This document shows positions 26,585-35,007 of a stretch of 64,000 bases of DNA, one piece after another. A model generated the notes under the pieces. It made no database searches, was not told where the DNA came from, and worked only from the letters and a program-made list of their open reading frames with translations. How positions within the stretch are numbered: the stretch's first letter is position 1; the number at the start of each line of letters is the position of its first letter. The position numbers and the translations under genes were made by a program. The stretch is from Acinetobacter sp. ANC 4558 (lineage in GTDB: Bacteria; Pseudomonadota; Gammaproteobacteria; Pseudomonadales; Moraxellaceae). The stretch is from positions 1 through 64,000 of the forward strand of contig NZ_NEGH01000010.1 in NCBI RefSeq assembly GCF_002135375.1, in the 5' to 3' direction.

Positions 26585-28465
26585 ATGCATTATCCTAAAG
26601 TATACGATGTCATTGTTATCGGTGGCGGTCACGCGGGCACAGAAGCTGCACTCGCTGCGGCACGTATGGGTCGACAGACTTTACTTCTTACTCATAATAT
26701 TGAAACTTTAGGACAGATGAGCTGTAATCCAGCAATTGGTGGTATTGGTAAATCACATTTAGTACGTGAAATTGATGCGCTGGGTGGCGCAATGGCTTTG
26801 GCTGCCGATAGAGGTGGTATTCAATTTCGTATTTTAAATTCACGTAAAGGCGCAGCAGTTCGTGCAACACGTGCACAAGCTGATAGAGTTCGTTTTAAGG
26901 CTGCAATTCGACATACGTTAGAAAATCAAGCCAATTTAGATATTTTTCAACAAGCTGCAGATGACTTAATTGTTGAGGGTGATACTGTAAAAGGTGTCGT
27001 GACTCAAATGGGTATTCGCTTTGATGCGAAAACTGTTGTATTAACAACAGGGACCTTTTTGGGTGGCGTAATTCATGTTGGTTTGAATAATTCATCAGGT
27101 GGACGTGCAGGAGATCCGCCTTCAATTTCATTAGCTGCACGATTACGTGAATTAAATCTTCCAGTAGGACGTTTGAAAACAGGTACGCCACCACGTATTG
27201 ATGCTCGTTCTGTCGATTTTTCTGTAATGATTCCACAGCCAGGTGATTTCCCTTCACCCACTATGTCATTTATGGGTAATGCTTCAATGCATCCAGAGCA
27301 AGTGAATTGCTATATTACTCATACCAATGAAAGAACCCATGATATTATTCGAGGCGGCTTAGATCGCTCTCCTTTATATACTGGTCTGATTGAAGGTGTG
27401 GGACCACGTTATTGCCCATCCATTGAAGATAAAATTAATAAATTTGCAGATAAAGATTCACATCAAGTATTTTTAGAGCCAGAAGGTTTGGATACGCATG
27501 AACTTTATCCAAATGGCATTTCAACTTCACTTCCATTTGATGTGCAATTTGAGTTGGTAAGATCAATTCGAGGCATGGAGAATGCACATATTCTTCGCCC
27601 TGGATATGCGATTGAATATGATTATTTTAATCCACAAGCATTAAAATTTTCGTTAGAAACAAAAGCGATTAATAATCTGTACTTTGCTGGTCAAATCAAC
27701 GGTACAACAGGTTATGAAGAAGCTGGTGCTCAAGGTCTTCTTGCAGGTTTGAATGCTGCACGTCGCGCGTGGGATCAAGAACAGTGGACTCCAAAACGTG
27801 ATGAAGCATATATTGGAGTATTGGTAGATGATCTTATTACATTAGGAACCAAAGAGCCGTATCGTATGTTTACTTCACGTGCAGAATATCGTTTGATGCT
27901 TCGTGAAGATAATGCTGATCAACGCTTAACGCCAATTGGTCGTGAACTCGGATTGGTAGATGATGAGCGCTGGGCTATATATTGTGAAAAAATGGAAGCT
28001 GTAGAAAAAGAAACGAGCCGTTTACAACATCTATGGGCTGCGCCGAATAACCCAATGGGTAAGAAGTTTGTTGAATTAACAGGTGCGGATCTGTCTAAAG
28101 AGTGTTCTGCAATTGATTTGTTAAAACGACCGAATATTAATTTTGCGCAAATTGCTGAATTGACAGATTCAGAAGTATCTACTTTTGTGGGCGAACAAAT
28201 TGAAATTGCGGTGAAATATGAAGGCTATATTCATCGTCAGCAGGAAGATGTTGCACAATTAAAGCGTTTAGAAGAATCTAGAATTCCAGCCGATTTTAAT
28301 TATGATATTGTTTCTGGTCTATCACGTGAAATTACATTGAAATTGAAAGATGTTCGTCCTGAGACTTTAGCTCAAGCTGGTCGTATACCTGGTGTTACCC
28401 CAGCAGCTGTTCAATTATTGATGATCACGATTCGTAAAAATAATCAAGCTAAAAAATCTGCATAA
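26585..28465 (+). CDS. mnmG: tRNA uridine-5-carboxymethylaminomethyl modification enzyme, FAD subunit
   Basis: 626 residues from ATG 26585 ([22 protein letters not shown]), the normal MnmG length; the frame is open 44 codons further upstream but that part is non-homologous. Features: FAD-binding [62 protein letters not shown], and C-terminal helical domain. With MnmE it modifies the wobble uridine of several tRNAs. No clear Shine-Dalgarno sequence. Confidence 0.96.
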   Translation: MHYPKVYDVIVIGGGHAGTEAALAAARMGRQTLLLTHNIETLGQMSCNPAIGGIGKSHLVREIDALGGAMALAADRGGIQFRILNSRKGAAVRATRAQADRVRFKAAIRHTLENQANLDIFQQAADDLIVEGDTVKGVVTQMGIRFDAKTVVLTTGTFLGGVIHVGLNNSSGGRAGDPPSISLAARLRELNLPVGRLKTGTPPRIDARSVDFSVMIPQPGDFPSPTMSFMGNASMHPEQVNCYITHTNERTHDIIRGGLDRSPLYTGLIEGVGPRYCPSIEDKINKFADKDSHQVFLEPEGLDTHELYPNGISTSLPFDVQFELVRSIRGMENAHILRPGYAIEYDYFNPQALKFSLETKAINNLYFAGQINGTTGYEEAGAQGLLAGLNAARRAWDQEQWTPKRDEAYIGVLVDDLITLGTKEPYRMFTSRAEYRLMLREDNADQRLTPIGRELGLVDDERWAIYCEKMEAVEKETSRLQHLWAAPNNPMGKKFVELTGADLSKECSAIDLLKRPNINFAQIAELTDSEVSTFVGEQIEIAVKYEGYIHRQQEDVAQLKRLEESRIPADFNYDIVSGLSREITLKLKDVRPETLAQAGRIPGVTPAAVQLLMITIRKNNQAKKSA

Positions 28466-28480
28466 TATTGAAAATAAAAA

Positions 28481-28505
28481 AGCCCGTGTCCTCACGGGCT
28501 TTTTT
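28481..28505 (+). terminator. Terminator of mnmG
   Basis: AGCCCGTG / CACGGGCT around TCCT, followed by TTTTT, 16 bases after the stop codon. Confidence 0.9.
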
Positions 28506-28797
28506 ATTGGAAGATGAGTATTTATTCGGATTATTAAATGTCCGTTTCGGCAAATTAAACAATTATTAATATTCTTATTCATTCAGAATACATCGCAAAT
28601 TATCGTGTAGATCGAAAGGTTCTATTCATGGAATATTAAATTTTAAGGAGATCACAATCTCTTTCCTATTTTAAGCATATAGTAGTTCCATTCTTTCCTA
28701 AACAGAAAAAATGCTTTATGAAGCATTTCTTGTTATTTCACAAAATATCATTAATTTTATATATTTACTTTACGTTCAAAACTTAGAGGAGATGGCG

Positions 28798-28851
28798 ATG
28801 ACGATGAAGTTTATTCGTTATAATACCGCTGAACTTGCATGCGGATTTTAA
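28798..28851 (+). CDS. 17-residue ORF (uncertain) preceding a terminator
   Basis: Reads MTMKFIRYNTAELACGF. It is preceded by GAGGAG at a suitable distance and followed about 95 bases later by a terminator (28946-28967), so a short transcript is plausible. It could be a small protein, a truncated gene or chance. No family recognised. Confidence 0.25.
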   Translation: MTMKFIRYNTAELACGF

Positions 28852-28945
28852 CAGTGCAGAGATGGTGTGATAAAGAAAATAATAATATTTAATATAATTA
28901 GAATTTGCAGCGTAAATAAAAAAAATACACAATAATAATCCGTGA

Positions 28946-28967
28946 GTCCCTGTAAAGGGACTTTTTT
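28946..28967 (+). terminator. Terminator in accessory patch
   Basis: GTCCC TGTAAA GGGAC followed by TTTTTT. Confidence 0.8.
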
Positions 28968-29114
28968 ATTTCACTGCATTTTTTAAATTTTGAAATTTTT
29001 TTAGTAGATGATTCTTGATTTTTATTAAGTAGATTTTATAAAGGATTGAACGTATATTTTTAATATTTTTTTGAAACATATCTTGATGAATCCAAAAAAT
29101 TAAGGAGGAGTAAA

Positions 29115-29258
29115 ATAACTAAAGTATTTATCCAACAATTTAATAAGAATTATGTGGAAATAGCAGATTATCAAAAGACAATATTTTGTGCTTTTAAGCA
29201 GGATAGAGAATCATGCTATCTAGTAATTCAATCATATTTGAGCTTAAAAAAATTGTAG
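29115..29258 (+). pseudogene. 47-codon ORF with strong ribosome site but ATA in place of a start codon
   Basis: AAGGAGG at 29102-29108 is the best Shine-Dalgarno in the area, and six bases later an open frame starts with ATA, reading ITKVFIQQFNKNYVEIADYQ and ending SLKKL with TAG at 29256-29258. A start-codon mutation (ATG to ATA) in a formerly expressed small gene is the simplest view. A GTG 13 codons in is another possible start. Not a known family to me. Confidence 0.35.
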
Positions 29259-29395
29259 GCGAAGTCAGGTACAAATTTATAAGTAAAATAATTTAAGAAC
29301 CTTGGTCTTAAAAAACCTTAGTAAAGAGGATATATCGGCAGAGATATGCTTTTCAGGGTAATGAAAAGAGATGTGTAGAAATTTAGATAAAGAAA

Positions 29396-29422
29396 AAGCC
29401 TGAAAGTTGAGTTCAGGCTTTT
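29396..29422 (+). terminator. Terminator in accessory patch
   Basis: AAGCCTGAA / TTCAGGCTT with a seven-base loop, followed by TT and AATAATT. Confidence 0.75.
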
Positions 29423-29503
29423 AATAATTCAATCAGTGAGAGTTGAATGTGAAAACAAATATAACACAAAATGTTACAAAAATGCAAGTTGAAAATTTTG
29501 AAG

Positions 29504-29587
29504 TCACTCAGAGTTATTGATATTTGTTATATTAATACGGTGAGTAGACATTTTTGAATCAATATACTTCACGATACTCTTGAACAT
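29504..29587 (-). pseudogene. Minus-strand ORF end without a proper upstream start
   Basis: From ATG 29587 it reads MFKSIVKYIDSKMSTHRINI and stops at 29504-29506. The same frame is open further upstream (to about 29633) and reads TKCGEPNPIPNLTPTSD, a proline-rich stretch with one cysteine, but offers no start codon. Looks like the tail of a larger protein whose front has been lost. Confidence 0.3.
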
Positions 29588-29658
29588 GTCACTTGTTGGA
29601 GTAAGGTTAGGAATTGGATTTGGTTCTCCACATTTAGTAGTAATTGTATTTAATTATG

Positions 29659-29856
29659 CTAATAAGGGGGTGAAGTTTTAGCATCCTCTTTAGCCATCAC
29701 CTTAGAGCTAATCGCAATGACAGTTGCAACAGCAATAGCAGGTATTGTTGTAAATAATACAAGAATTATTTTTACTGATCGTTTCAGGGGGGCGAAAACT
29801 CTAGCTTCTAGGTTATTTATAATTTTTGCTCTAGCTTCGATTATGTGAATATTCAT
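29659..29856 (-). CDS. Small single-pass membrane protein, unknown
   Basis: 65 residues: a basic N-terminal helix (EARAKIINNLEARVFAPLKR) followed by one membrane helix (IILVLFTTIPAIAVATVIAI) and a short charged tail. Codon use looks coding, but there is no clear ribosome site. The stop lies about 25 bases before the start-less proline-rich frame. Together they resemble a damaged small operon, possibly of phage origin. Confidence 0.4.
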   Translation of the reverse strand: MNIHIIEARAKIINNLEARVFAPLKRSVKIILVLFTTIPAIAVATVIAISSKVMAKEDAKTSPPY

Positions 29857-29987
29857 GGTATATAAATCAGAAAAATAAAATAAAAAAATTTAAAAATCAA
29901 TAAAGTAAATCCAATTAACAAATTAAAAGTTGATTAAAAATGATTGTGTAACATAATCATTATTCAATATCACACGATAGATTGCGT

Positions 29988-30155
29988 ATGAAATTAATTA
30001 ACTGTCGATCATGTGGGCGTTTATTGGCAAAAGGAAGCTTTACGACTTTAGAAATAAAATGTCCAAGATGTAAAACAATGAATTTTATGAGCATCACGAA
30101 TGCCTTACTCGATTGCCCAGAGCAACCAAAATCTAAATCTAAACAGGTCGTTTAG
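29988..30155 (+). CDS. Com-like zinc-finger protein
   Basis: 55 residues, MKLINCRSCGRLLAKG followed by LEIKCPRCKTMN. The CxxC...CxxC pair (Cys6, Cys9, Cys25, Cys28), the RLLAKG and the LEIKCPRC block are the signature of Com, the phage Mu protein that activates translation of the mom mRNA by binding it. It ends 19 bases before the start of the next gene, which in Mu is the position of the regulated gene, so it may control that gene. The ribosome site is weak. Confidence 0.7.
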   Translation: MKLINCRSCGRLLAKGSFTTLEIKCPRCKTMNFMSITNALLDCPEQPKSKSKQVV

Positions 30156-30174
30156 ATATTTATTGGAGAGAAAA

Positions 30175-31023
30175 ATGGTTAAATTTAATGTAAATCAAAG
30201 TGCGAAAACTTTAGGAAAAATAGGGAAAAGTTCTTCATTACTTCAACATGAACGTTACTGTGTAGCTGAGAAAGTGATTAAAAAGATTTGCGAAGTATCT
30301 ATATATAATAGTGATGAAATAGTTTTATCTAGAGCATTAACAAATTTAAAAGATGAATCAATAATCATGCCGAAAGGAGATCCTAGTGTTGGATATCCTC
30401 AGATCTGTTTACGATCGAATCGAAAACCTGAGCCAACAGATTTGGAAGCAATTAGTAAAATAGCAGATGATGCAGCAGCGGCTCATCCTAATGATCCTAA
30501 TGCTAGAGCAAAAGCTGTTATCAAAGCCATAAATCAAATTTGTGGTGGAGGAAGTTTAGGGCATGCATGGGTCATTGTTTTTGAAAGTGACAATGTTACT
30601 GACTCAAATTGCCATAGATATGGATATCATGAAGGCGTGGGATATACAAAAAATAGAAGTAATGATAGGCCGAATCGAGGATTTGCTTATCAATTATGTT
30701 TGAAAATTAGTAAAGAGCAATTTCATGTACTTGAGCATAAAATTATTCCTCAATTAAATAAAGAAAGTACAGAGATTGCTAAGAATTTTCATCTACAACC
30801 TAATCCGGATGAACAAGGCGTTTATACGCCACTGACAAATTGTACTTGGTTTGCAGGTAATGTTTGGAATCGAACAATGAATCAATTTGTTGAGTTTAAA
30901 CAGCCTTTTGATGGTAGCGAGCATGCAGAAGATTGGGGGATTAACTACCTTTATCATATCGATGAGGTATCTGATCCAGGTTATTTATCTCTGGAAATGG
31001 CGAAGATACTTTCTAATTATTAA
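30175..31023 (+). CDS. Protein with permuted papain-like (NlpC/P60-LRAT type) His-Cys layout, unknown function
   Basis: 282 residues from ATG 30175, chosen because GGAGAG precedes it; the frame is open further left but overlaps the Com-like gene. The central and C-terminal parts contain GSLGHAWVIVF (His130) and, about 90 residues later, TNCTWFAGNVWN (Cys223). His-before-Cys with a hydrophobic strand after His and an NC-x-x-FA helix start is the arrangement of circularly permuted papain-fold enzymes such as LRAT and YiiX relatives. No signal peptide. Such enzymes cut or form amide or ester bonds in peptidoglycan, lipids or proteins. Pairing with a Com-like gene suggests a phage-derived cargo. 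The family assignment is by motif shape only. Confidence 0.55.
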   Translation: MVKFNVNQSAKTLGKIGKSSSLLQHERYCVAEKVIKKICEVSIYNSDEIVLSRALTNLKDESIIMPKGDPSVGYPQICLRSNRKPEPTDLEAISKIADDAAAAHPNDPNARAKAVIKAINQICGGGSLGHAWVIVFESDNVTDSNCHRYGYHEGVGYTKNRSNDRPNRGFAYQLCLKISKEQFHVLEHKIIPQLNKESTEIAKNFHLQPNPDEQGVYTPLTNCTWFAGNVWNRTMNQFVEFKQPFDGSEHAEDWGINYLYHIDEVSDPGYLSLEMAKILSNY

Positions 31024-31065
31024 TTTTAGAAAGTGATTTAGTTGTTAATTCAGAAATAGTAACAA

Positions 31066-31113
31066 AAAATAAAAAAAGCCTACAGATTCTCTTTAGCGGC
31101 TGAATCTGTAGGC
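31066..31113 (-). terminator. Strong terminator oriented on the minus strand
   Basis: Perfect 12-bp arms GCCTACAGATTC / GAATCTGTAGGC. The T run (opposite AAAAATAAAAAAA) follows only on the minus strand, implying a leftward transcript from the right that has no obvious gene. It may also stop convergent readthrough. Confidence 0.7.
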
Positions 31114-31576
31114 GATGGCTTCACGGAGTTATTGTCTGTTACTTATCGTTATATTTTAACTATAGGGTATAAATTAATATTTGATATTTATAATATTGTT
31201 ACTCAAGTGTCAAAAGTATTTAAATTAATATTATTTTTTGAAACACTCTCTGTGATTTTTTTCACAGTACTATATGTATTGGATAAATACTTCATGAATG
31301 CTTGCAGAAAATATAGGATCGAAAATAAGAGGCTCACTTTTTGTGGGTTTTTTGTAATATTTAAGACGTCTTATAATTAGTGAAAGAGAAGTAGAAAGCT
31401 AGTTCAAACAATAATTAAAGACGTTTAGGGAGATCTAGGTTAAACAGGCTCTTTTGAAGCCAAGTGAATAGTTTGAAATTTGGTACAAAAAAGAAATTCA
31501 GATCAGTTAACTTCTTTAAGGGTTTATTTTTATTCTAATATTGCGTATTTTAAGATTAAATTAAGAGGCTGGTTTT

Positions 31577-31897
31577 ATGAAAAAGACATTGGGATTATGT
31601 TTAATAATTGGTGTGGTTGGATTAGTCGGATGTAGTGGAACTGAAGCTGAAAAAGCCAGAACTAATCTTGAAGATCAGGCAGTTTTAAATATTAAAACAA
31701 AGTTAGATAACCCTAACGCCGCTCAATTTAGAAATCAACATGGGGGCTGTGGGGAAGTAAACGCTAAGGATAGTAATGGTAATTACACGGGTTTTAAAAA
31801 ATATGTAGTCATTGATGGTAATGTGATTATGGAAGGTGAGGATAAAAATGGAATATTTGCGCAACAGTGGAAGCAGAATTGTACAAGTCATCGTTAA
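31577..31897 (+). CDS. Small lipoprotein, unknown function
   Basis: 106 residues with a lipobox ending at Cys19 (GLVGC). The mature part (LEDQAVLNIKTKLDNPNAAQFRN, GGCGEVNAKDSNGNYTGFKKYV, QQWKQNC) has two cysteines and a pattern, LxNPxSAxFRN...CGxVNAKNxxGgYxGfxxFi, found in small phage- and island-borne proteins. A ribosome site AAGAGG precedes it. Its signal peptide closely resembles that of the lipoprotein at 32545. Confidence 0.75.
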   Translation: MKKTLGLCLIIGVVGLVGCSGTEAEKARTNLEDQAVLNIKTKLDNPNAAQFRNQHGGCGEVNAKDSNGNYTGFKKYVVIDGNVIMEGEDKNGIFAQQWKQNCTSHR

Positions 31898-32049
31898 ATA
31901 AATAATAAGTATAAAATGATCATATCTTGTGATTCTTATACATTCTTAACATATGAAGAAAGATCAGTATTTATCATATGAAGAAGAAATCAGTTTGCTT
32001 GATTTCTTCATTTCAAATGATTTTGAAGATTTTAAAATGATCGTTATAT

Positions 32050-32400
32050 TTATTGAGTAATAGATTTTAGAAAAGTAATTCGATTTTGTATTAATTCAAT
32101 TTCACATGAAGCAGAGATAGCCATTTGTGTTGAAGTAGGCCCCACTTCGGCTAAGCTAAAATTATCACATTGTTTTTCTTTATAATCATTCCAAGATTTT
32201 TGAGCTACTTCTAGTTTGGTTTTAGCTTTGGTTTGCATATATAGATTTATATATGTTTTGTTGAGCTGTTCTTTTAGAACGGAAACTTCATTATTTAAAC
32301 AACCAACAACTTCGGCAAAATTACCTGCATTTTCTTCACAATTAGCAGCCCCAATATGTGTGCTTAGCAGTAATAGTGAAAGAAAAAATAGGTTTTTCAT
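32050..32400 (-). CDS. LprI-like (DUF1311) secreted protein
   Basis: 116 residues: signal peptide ending GAA-NC, then the DUF1311 pattern of paired cysteines and helices (CLNNEVSVLKEQLNKTYINLY, LEVAQKSWNDYKEKQCDN, SASCEIELIQNRITFLKS). Mycobacterial LprI of this family inhibits lysozyme; in proteobacteria the role is mostly unproven. It is not a lipoprotein here. Confidence 0.75.
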   Translation of the reverse strand: MKNLFFLSLLLLSTHIGAANCEENAGNFAEVVGCLNNEVSVLKEQLNKTYINLYMQTKAKTKLEVAQKSWNDYKEKQCDNFSLAEVGPTSTQMAISASCEIELIQNRITFLKSITQ

Positions 32401-32544
32401 TGTTTAATCCTTTTAAATAAGAAGATTGTAGAGATAAAATATTTTGACGATATTAAAACATATCTGTACATAAATTAGCGTGCTCTTTATTTCTTTTTCA
32501 ACTAATTTTCAGTATCTTAAAATCATTTAAATAGGGATATATTT

Positions 32545-33054
32545 ATGAAAAAACTATTAGGACTTTGCTTGGTTCTGGGGTTGATAGGGTGCGTATCAAA
32601 TCAAACTACATCTACACCCAATATAATCAAAAATGAGTTTGATGGTAGTAAGGCAATTACGTTTAAACCTTCTAACATTGTCTGTACGTATTCGAATTGT
32701 CCAAATTTCGGATTTTCATGGAATAGTAAAATGAAAGATGTGATTGGTGTAACCATAGTTACACCAAACCAAATTAAATATGTTCATGAGATATCTTTTA
32801 ATATTGATGGAGATATAAGCAGTTTTAGTACTAAAGATATAGGCACTATTCAACTTATGCGAAAATCCGAATACAGCAGTCAAACGATTTTGGTTCCTGT
32901 AAAAGTGTTAGAAAAGACTAAGAATGCAAAAGTGGTCAAAGTCCAAATTAGTGGTCCAAGTTTTGTTCAGGATGGTTCATTGATGAGAAAAGATGGGGGC
33001 AAAGTGGTAGCATTTAGAAATCTTATTCAATTATTGAATCAAATTGAACAATGA
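32545..33054 (+). CDS. Lipoprotein, unknown function
   Basis: 169 residues with a lipobox ending at Cys16 (LIGC). The mature part has two close cysteines (NIVCTYSNCPNFGFSW) and predicted beta strands; nothing matches a family I know. GGGATATATTT precedes the start with modest ribosome site quality. Its leader MKKLLGLCL resembles that of the lipoprotein at 31577, suggesting repeated gain of lipoprotein genes in this patch. Confidence 0.7.
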   Translation: MKKLLGLCLVLGLIGCVSNQTTSTPNIIKNEFDGSKAITFKPSNIVCTYSNCPNFGFSWNSKMKDVIGVTIVTPNQIKYVHEISFNIDGDISSFSTKDIGTIQLMRKSEYSSQTILVPVKVLEKTKNAKVVKVQISGPSFVQDGSLMRKDGGKVVAFRNLIQLLNQIEQ

Positions 33055-33401
33055 CATGTTACCCAAGTTTTAAATTAGCACTCCCTTTTAGGCGGTTTTA
33101 AATATCTAAAGAAGAGTCACAATAGTTAGTGATACTTGTTTTTAGCTTCTGATTTTTTTAGCAGAAAATAAAAAACATAATATGTGGAAGTTTATCCAAA
33201 TTATCAACAAATCTAGGTAATTAGCTGACTTTACTTAATCAGGTTATGATGTCATTTTACAAAAGTTAGAAGGTGGCATCATGATTTCAGCGTACATTGA
33301 AAGGTCGCTACCTTACTGCGTTAAGTAGCCTATAAAAGCATTGAAGAATGCTGTAAGAAAATTCTAATGTAGAGCATTCTTTATTCCATTAGATTTTAAA
33401 T

Positions 33402-33438
33402 AAAAAAGCCTCGTTCTAGTGGGGACTAGCAACGAGGC
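33402..33438 (-). terminator. Strong minus-strand terminator without an obvious gene
   Basis: Arms GCCTCGTT / AACGAGGC continued by CTAGT / ACTAG with loop GGGG. The T tract follows only on the minus strand. It would end a leftward transcript starting somewhere in 33440-33880, where no ORF is seen, so a small RNA is possible. Confidence 0.65.
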
Positions 33439-33888
33439 GTGTCTTAAAAGTGAGGTGAATTAAGACTAGGTTTTCAGAATATTCCTAGATTTTGTAAAAA
33501 AATAGTAGACACCTAATATGAATTGTAAAGTATTCAAATGGTTTTCTACTTAATCATGCTCTTATGTATTTCTTATGTGAAATAGGAAGAAAATGAGTAT
33601 TGATAACTGATTTTAGGGTACATGATTCAGAGATTATATTTGTAATCCGCTGACTTGTGATGTATGGAAAAAGATCACTGGTAATAAAAAATGATTTAAA
33701 AAGATTACAAGATTGAGTAGATTCTAGAACTAAGAAGAAAGGATTATTTTAAGGGCTATTTGAATTATAAGGTGGGATTTTTATAAATCTCACCTTATTT
33801 TTTAACTCAAAAATTCTAATTTTTGCAATCTAAAGTTGTAGTACTTCGATGTGTAAAAATAACAAATTTTTGAATTTAATACCACGAA

Positions 33889-33917
33889 TAAAAATGGGAG
33901 TTTAGAAGCCCCCATTT
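33889..33917 (-). terminator. Terminator of the oxidoreductase gene
   Basis: AAAATGGGAG / CCCCATTTT stem with T-rich tails on both sides, 11 bases after the stop. Confidence 0.75.
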
Positions 33918-33927
33918 TGCCTTATGG

Positions 33928-34461
33928 TTAAGCAATATCAATTAATTTTTGGACATAATGAATTGCACTGTGTTCAACTTCATCAGCAGTCGGATTATTT
34001 TCTGCATTGTAAAATGCGTACATTGATTGATAATTGGCTTGGACATATAGAGCTGTTGTTTCAAAAGGATAAAGAATCTGATTTAAGGGTAACTTATATT
34101 TTCCAGTTTTTGAAAAATCTTCTGATTTAATTCCAGCAGATACAGCAAGCATAATTTTTTTGTTTTTAAGCTTATCACCAGTTGATCCATAGGCCCAACC
34201 ATAGGTAAACACTTCATCTAACCATTGTTTCAGTAAAGGTGGGCAATTAAACCAATATAATGGAAATTGAAGTATTAAGTTTTCATGCGCTTCAATAAGA
34301 GACTGTTCTTTCGCAATATCAATTTCTCCATGTGGATATGATTGATAAATTTCATGAACTGTAAACTTCTCTGGGTATTTTCTTAACTCTTCAATCCATC
34401 GCTTATTGATATGAGATTCATCGATTTTAGGATGTGCGACGATGATTAACGATTTTTTCAT
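33928..34461 (-). CDS. NAD(P)H-dependent quinone-type oxidoreductase (flavodoxin fold)
   Basis: 177 residues with the flavodoxin-fold features of the KefF/MdaB/YwrO group: KKSLIIVAHPKIDESHINK, then LILQFPLYWFNCPPLLKQWLDEVFTYGWAYG and KKIMLAVSAG. Such FMN or FAD enzymes reduce quinones and electrophiles. It is divergent from an HxlR-type regulator, 118 bases away, an arrangement typical of quinone or aldehyde sensing. Confidence 0.85.
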   Translation of the reverse strand: MKKSLIIVAHPKIDESHINKRWIEELRKYPEKFTVHEIYQSYPHGEIDIAKEQSLIEAHENLILQFPLYWFNCPPLLKQWLDEVFTYGWAYGSTGDKLKNKKIMLAVSAGIKSEDFSKTGKYKLPLNQILYPFETTALYVQANYQSMYAFYNAENNPTADEVEHSAIHYVQKLIDIA

Positions 34462-34525
34462 TGTTACAGCTCTATTTAGTTCAAAGTTGATAAAAATAAT
34501 TATATATTTATGCTTTACTAAATAT

Positions 34526-34568
34526 AAGTACGGTACTTAATGTTATATACTATCCAAAAAGATAGTAT
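34526..34568. promoter_or_regulatory. Two palindromes in the shared control region, candidate HxlR operators
   Basis: AAGTACGGTACTT (34526-34538) and ATACTATC / GATAGTAT spaced by six bases (34547-34568). TACT/AGTA half-sites are known for the HxlR-family regulator YodB. The second palindrome overlaps the region just before the regulator start, suggesting autoregulation. Confidence 0.5.
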
Positions 34569-34579
34569 GGGTGATTAAA

Positions 34580-34918
34580 ATGAATGAATGTATTCCAACA
34601 AATACACAGTTAGAAGATACAGGGTTTGGATATACACTTTCTCTGATCAATGGAAAGTATAAAATGATTATTATGTATTGGCTTAATGAACATAAGGCTG
34701 TAATGCGATTTAATGAATTACAACGTTCTATAGGGAATATTTCATTTAGAACCTTGAGCAATACGCTAAAGGAAATGGAGAGAGATCAACTTATTATTCG
34801 TAAAGAGTATCCTCAGATTCCTCCAAAAGTAGAATATAGCCTGTCAGAAAGAGGATTATCTTTAATCCCTTTATTGGATATGATGTGTGAATGGGGAGAG
34901 CACAATAAAACTCTATGA
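34580..34918 (+). CDS. HxlR-family transcriptional regulator
   Basis: 112 residues with the HxlR winged-helix pattern: TLSLINGKYKMIIMYWL, then RFNELQRSIGNISFRTLSNTLKEMERDQLIIRKEYPQIPPKVEYSLSERG. The cysteine near the N-terminus (NECIP, Cys4) is where redox-sensing members carry their reactive thiol. GGGTGA six bases upstream supports ATG 34580 rather than the GTG at 34571. It probably controls the divergent oxidoreductase. Confidence 0.88.
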   Translation: MNECIPTNTQLEDTGFGYTLSLINGKYKMIIMYWLNEHKAVMRFNELQRSIGNISFRTLSNTLKEMERDQLIIRKEYPQIPPKVEYSLSERGLSLIPLLDMMCEWGEHNKTL

Positions 34919-35007
34919 TGATGTTTAAGATAGATTTTATGTTTTTTGGGACTTCTTTTACAGGGAAAATCTAAAAAATTTTTAATTACTTATATAAAAG
35001 GTAAATC

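Larger units (their letters stand above)
28506..29987. other. Accessory patch with small and decayed ORFs
   Basis: Nearly 1.5 kb without a conventional gene. It contains a 17-codon ORF with its own terminator, an ORF with a strong ribosome site but an ATA start, another terminator (29396-29422), a minus-strand ORF lacking a start, and a small membrane protein gene, listed separately. Overall it looks like eroded mobile-element DNA. Confidence 0.5.
33055..33927. other. Gene-free stretch with hairpins
   Basis: No credible gene; a 15-codon ORF at 33281 (MISAYIERSLPYCVK) with GAAGG upstream is the only small candidate. A strong minus-strand terminator lies at 33402-33438 and the terminator of the oxidoreductase gene at 33889-33917. 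Confidence 0.45.

Noticed and set aside
31132..31380. Open frame of 82 codons with a TTG start and a hydrophobic segment
   Set aside because: Composition looks like chance AT-rich DNA, the start is poor, and a hairpin with a T run lies within its end.
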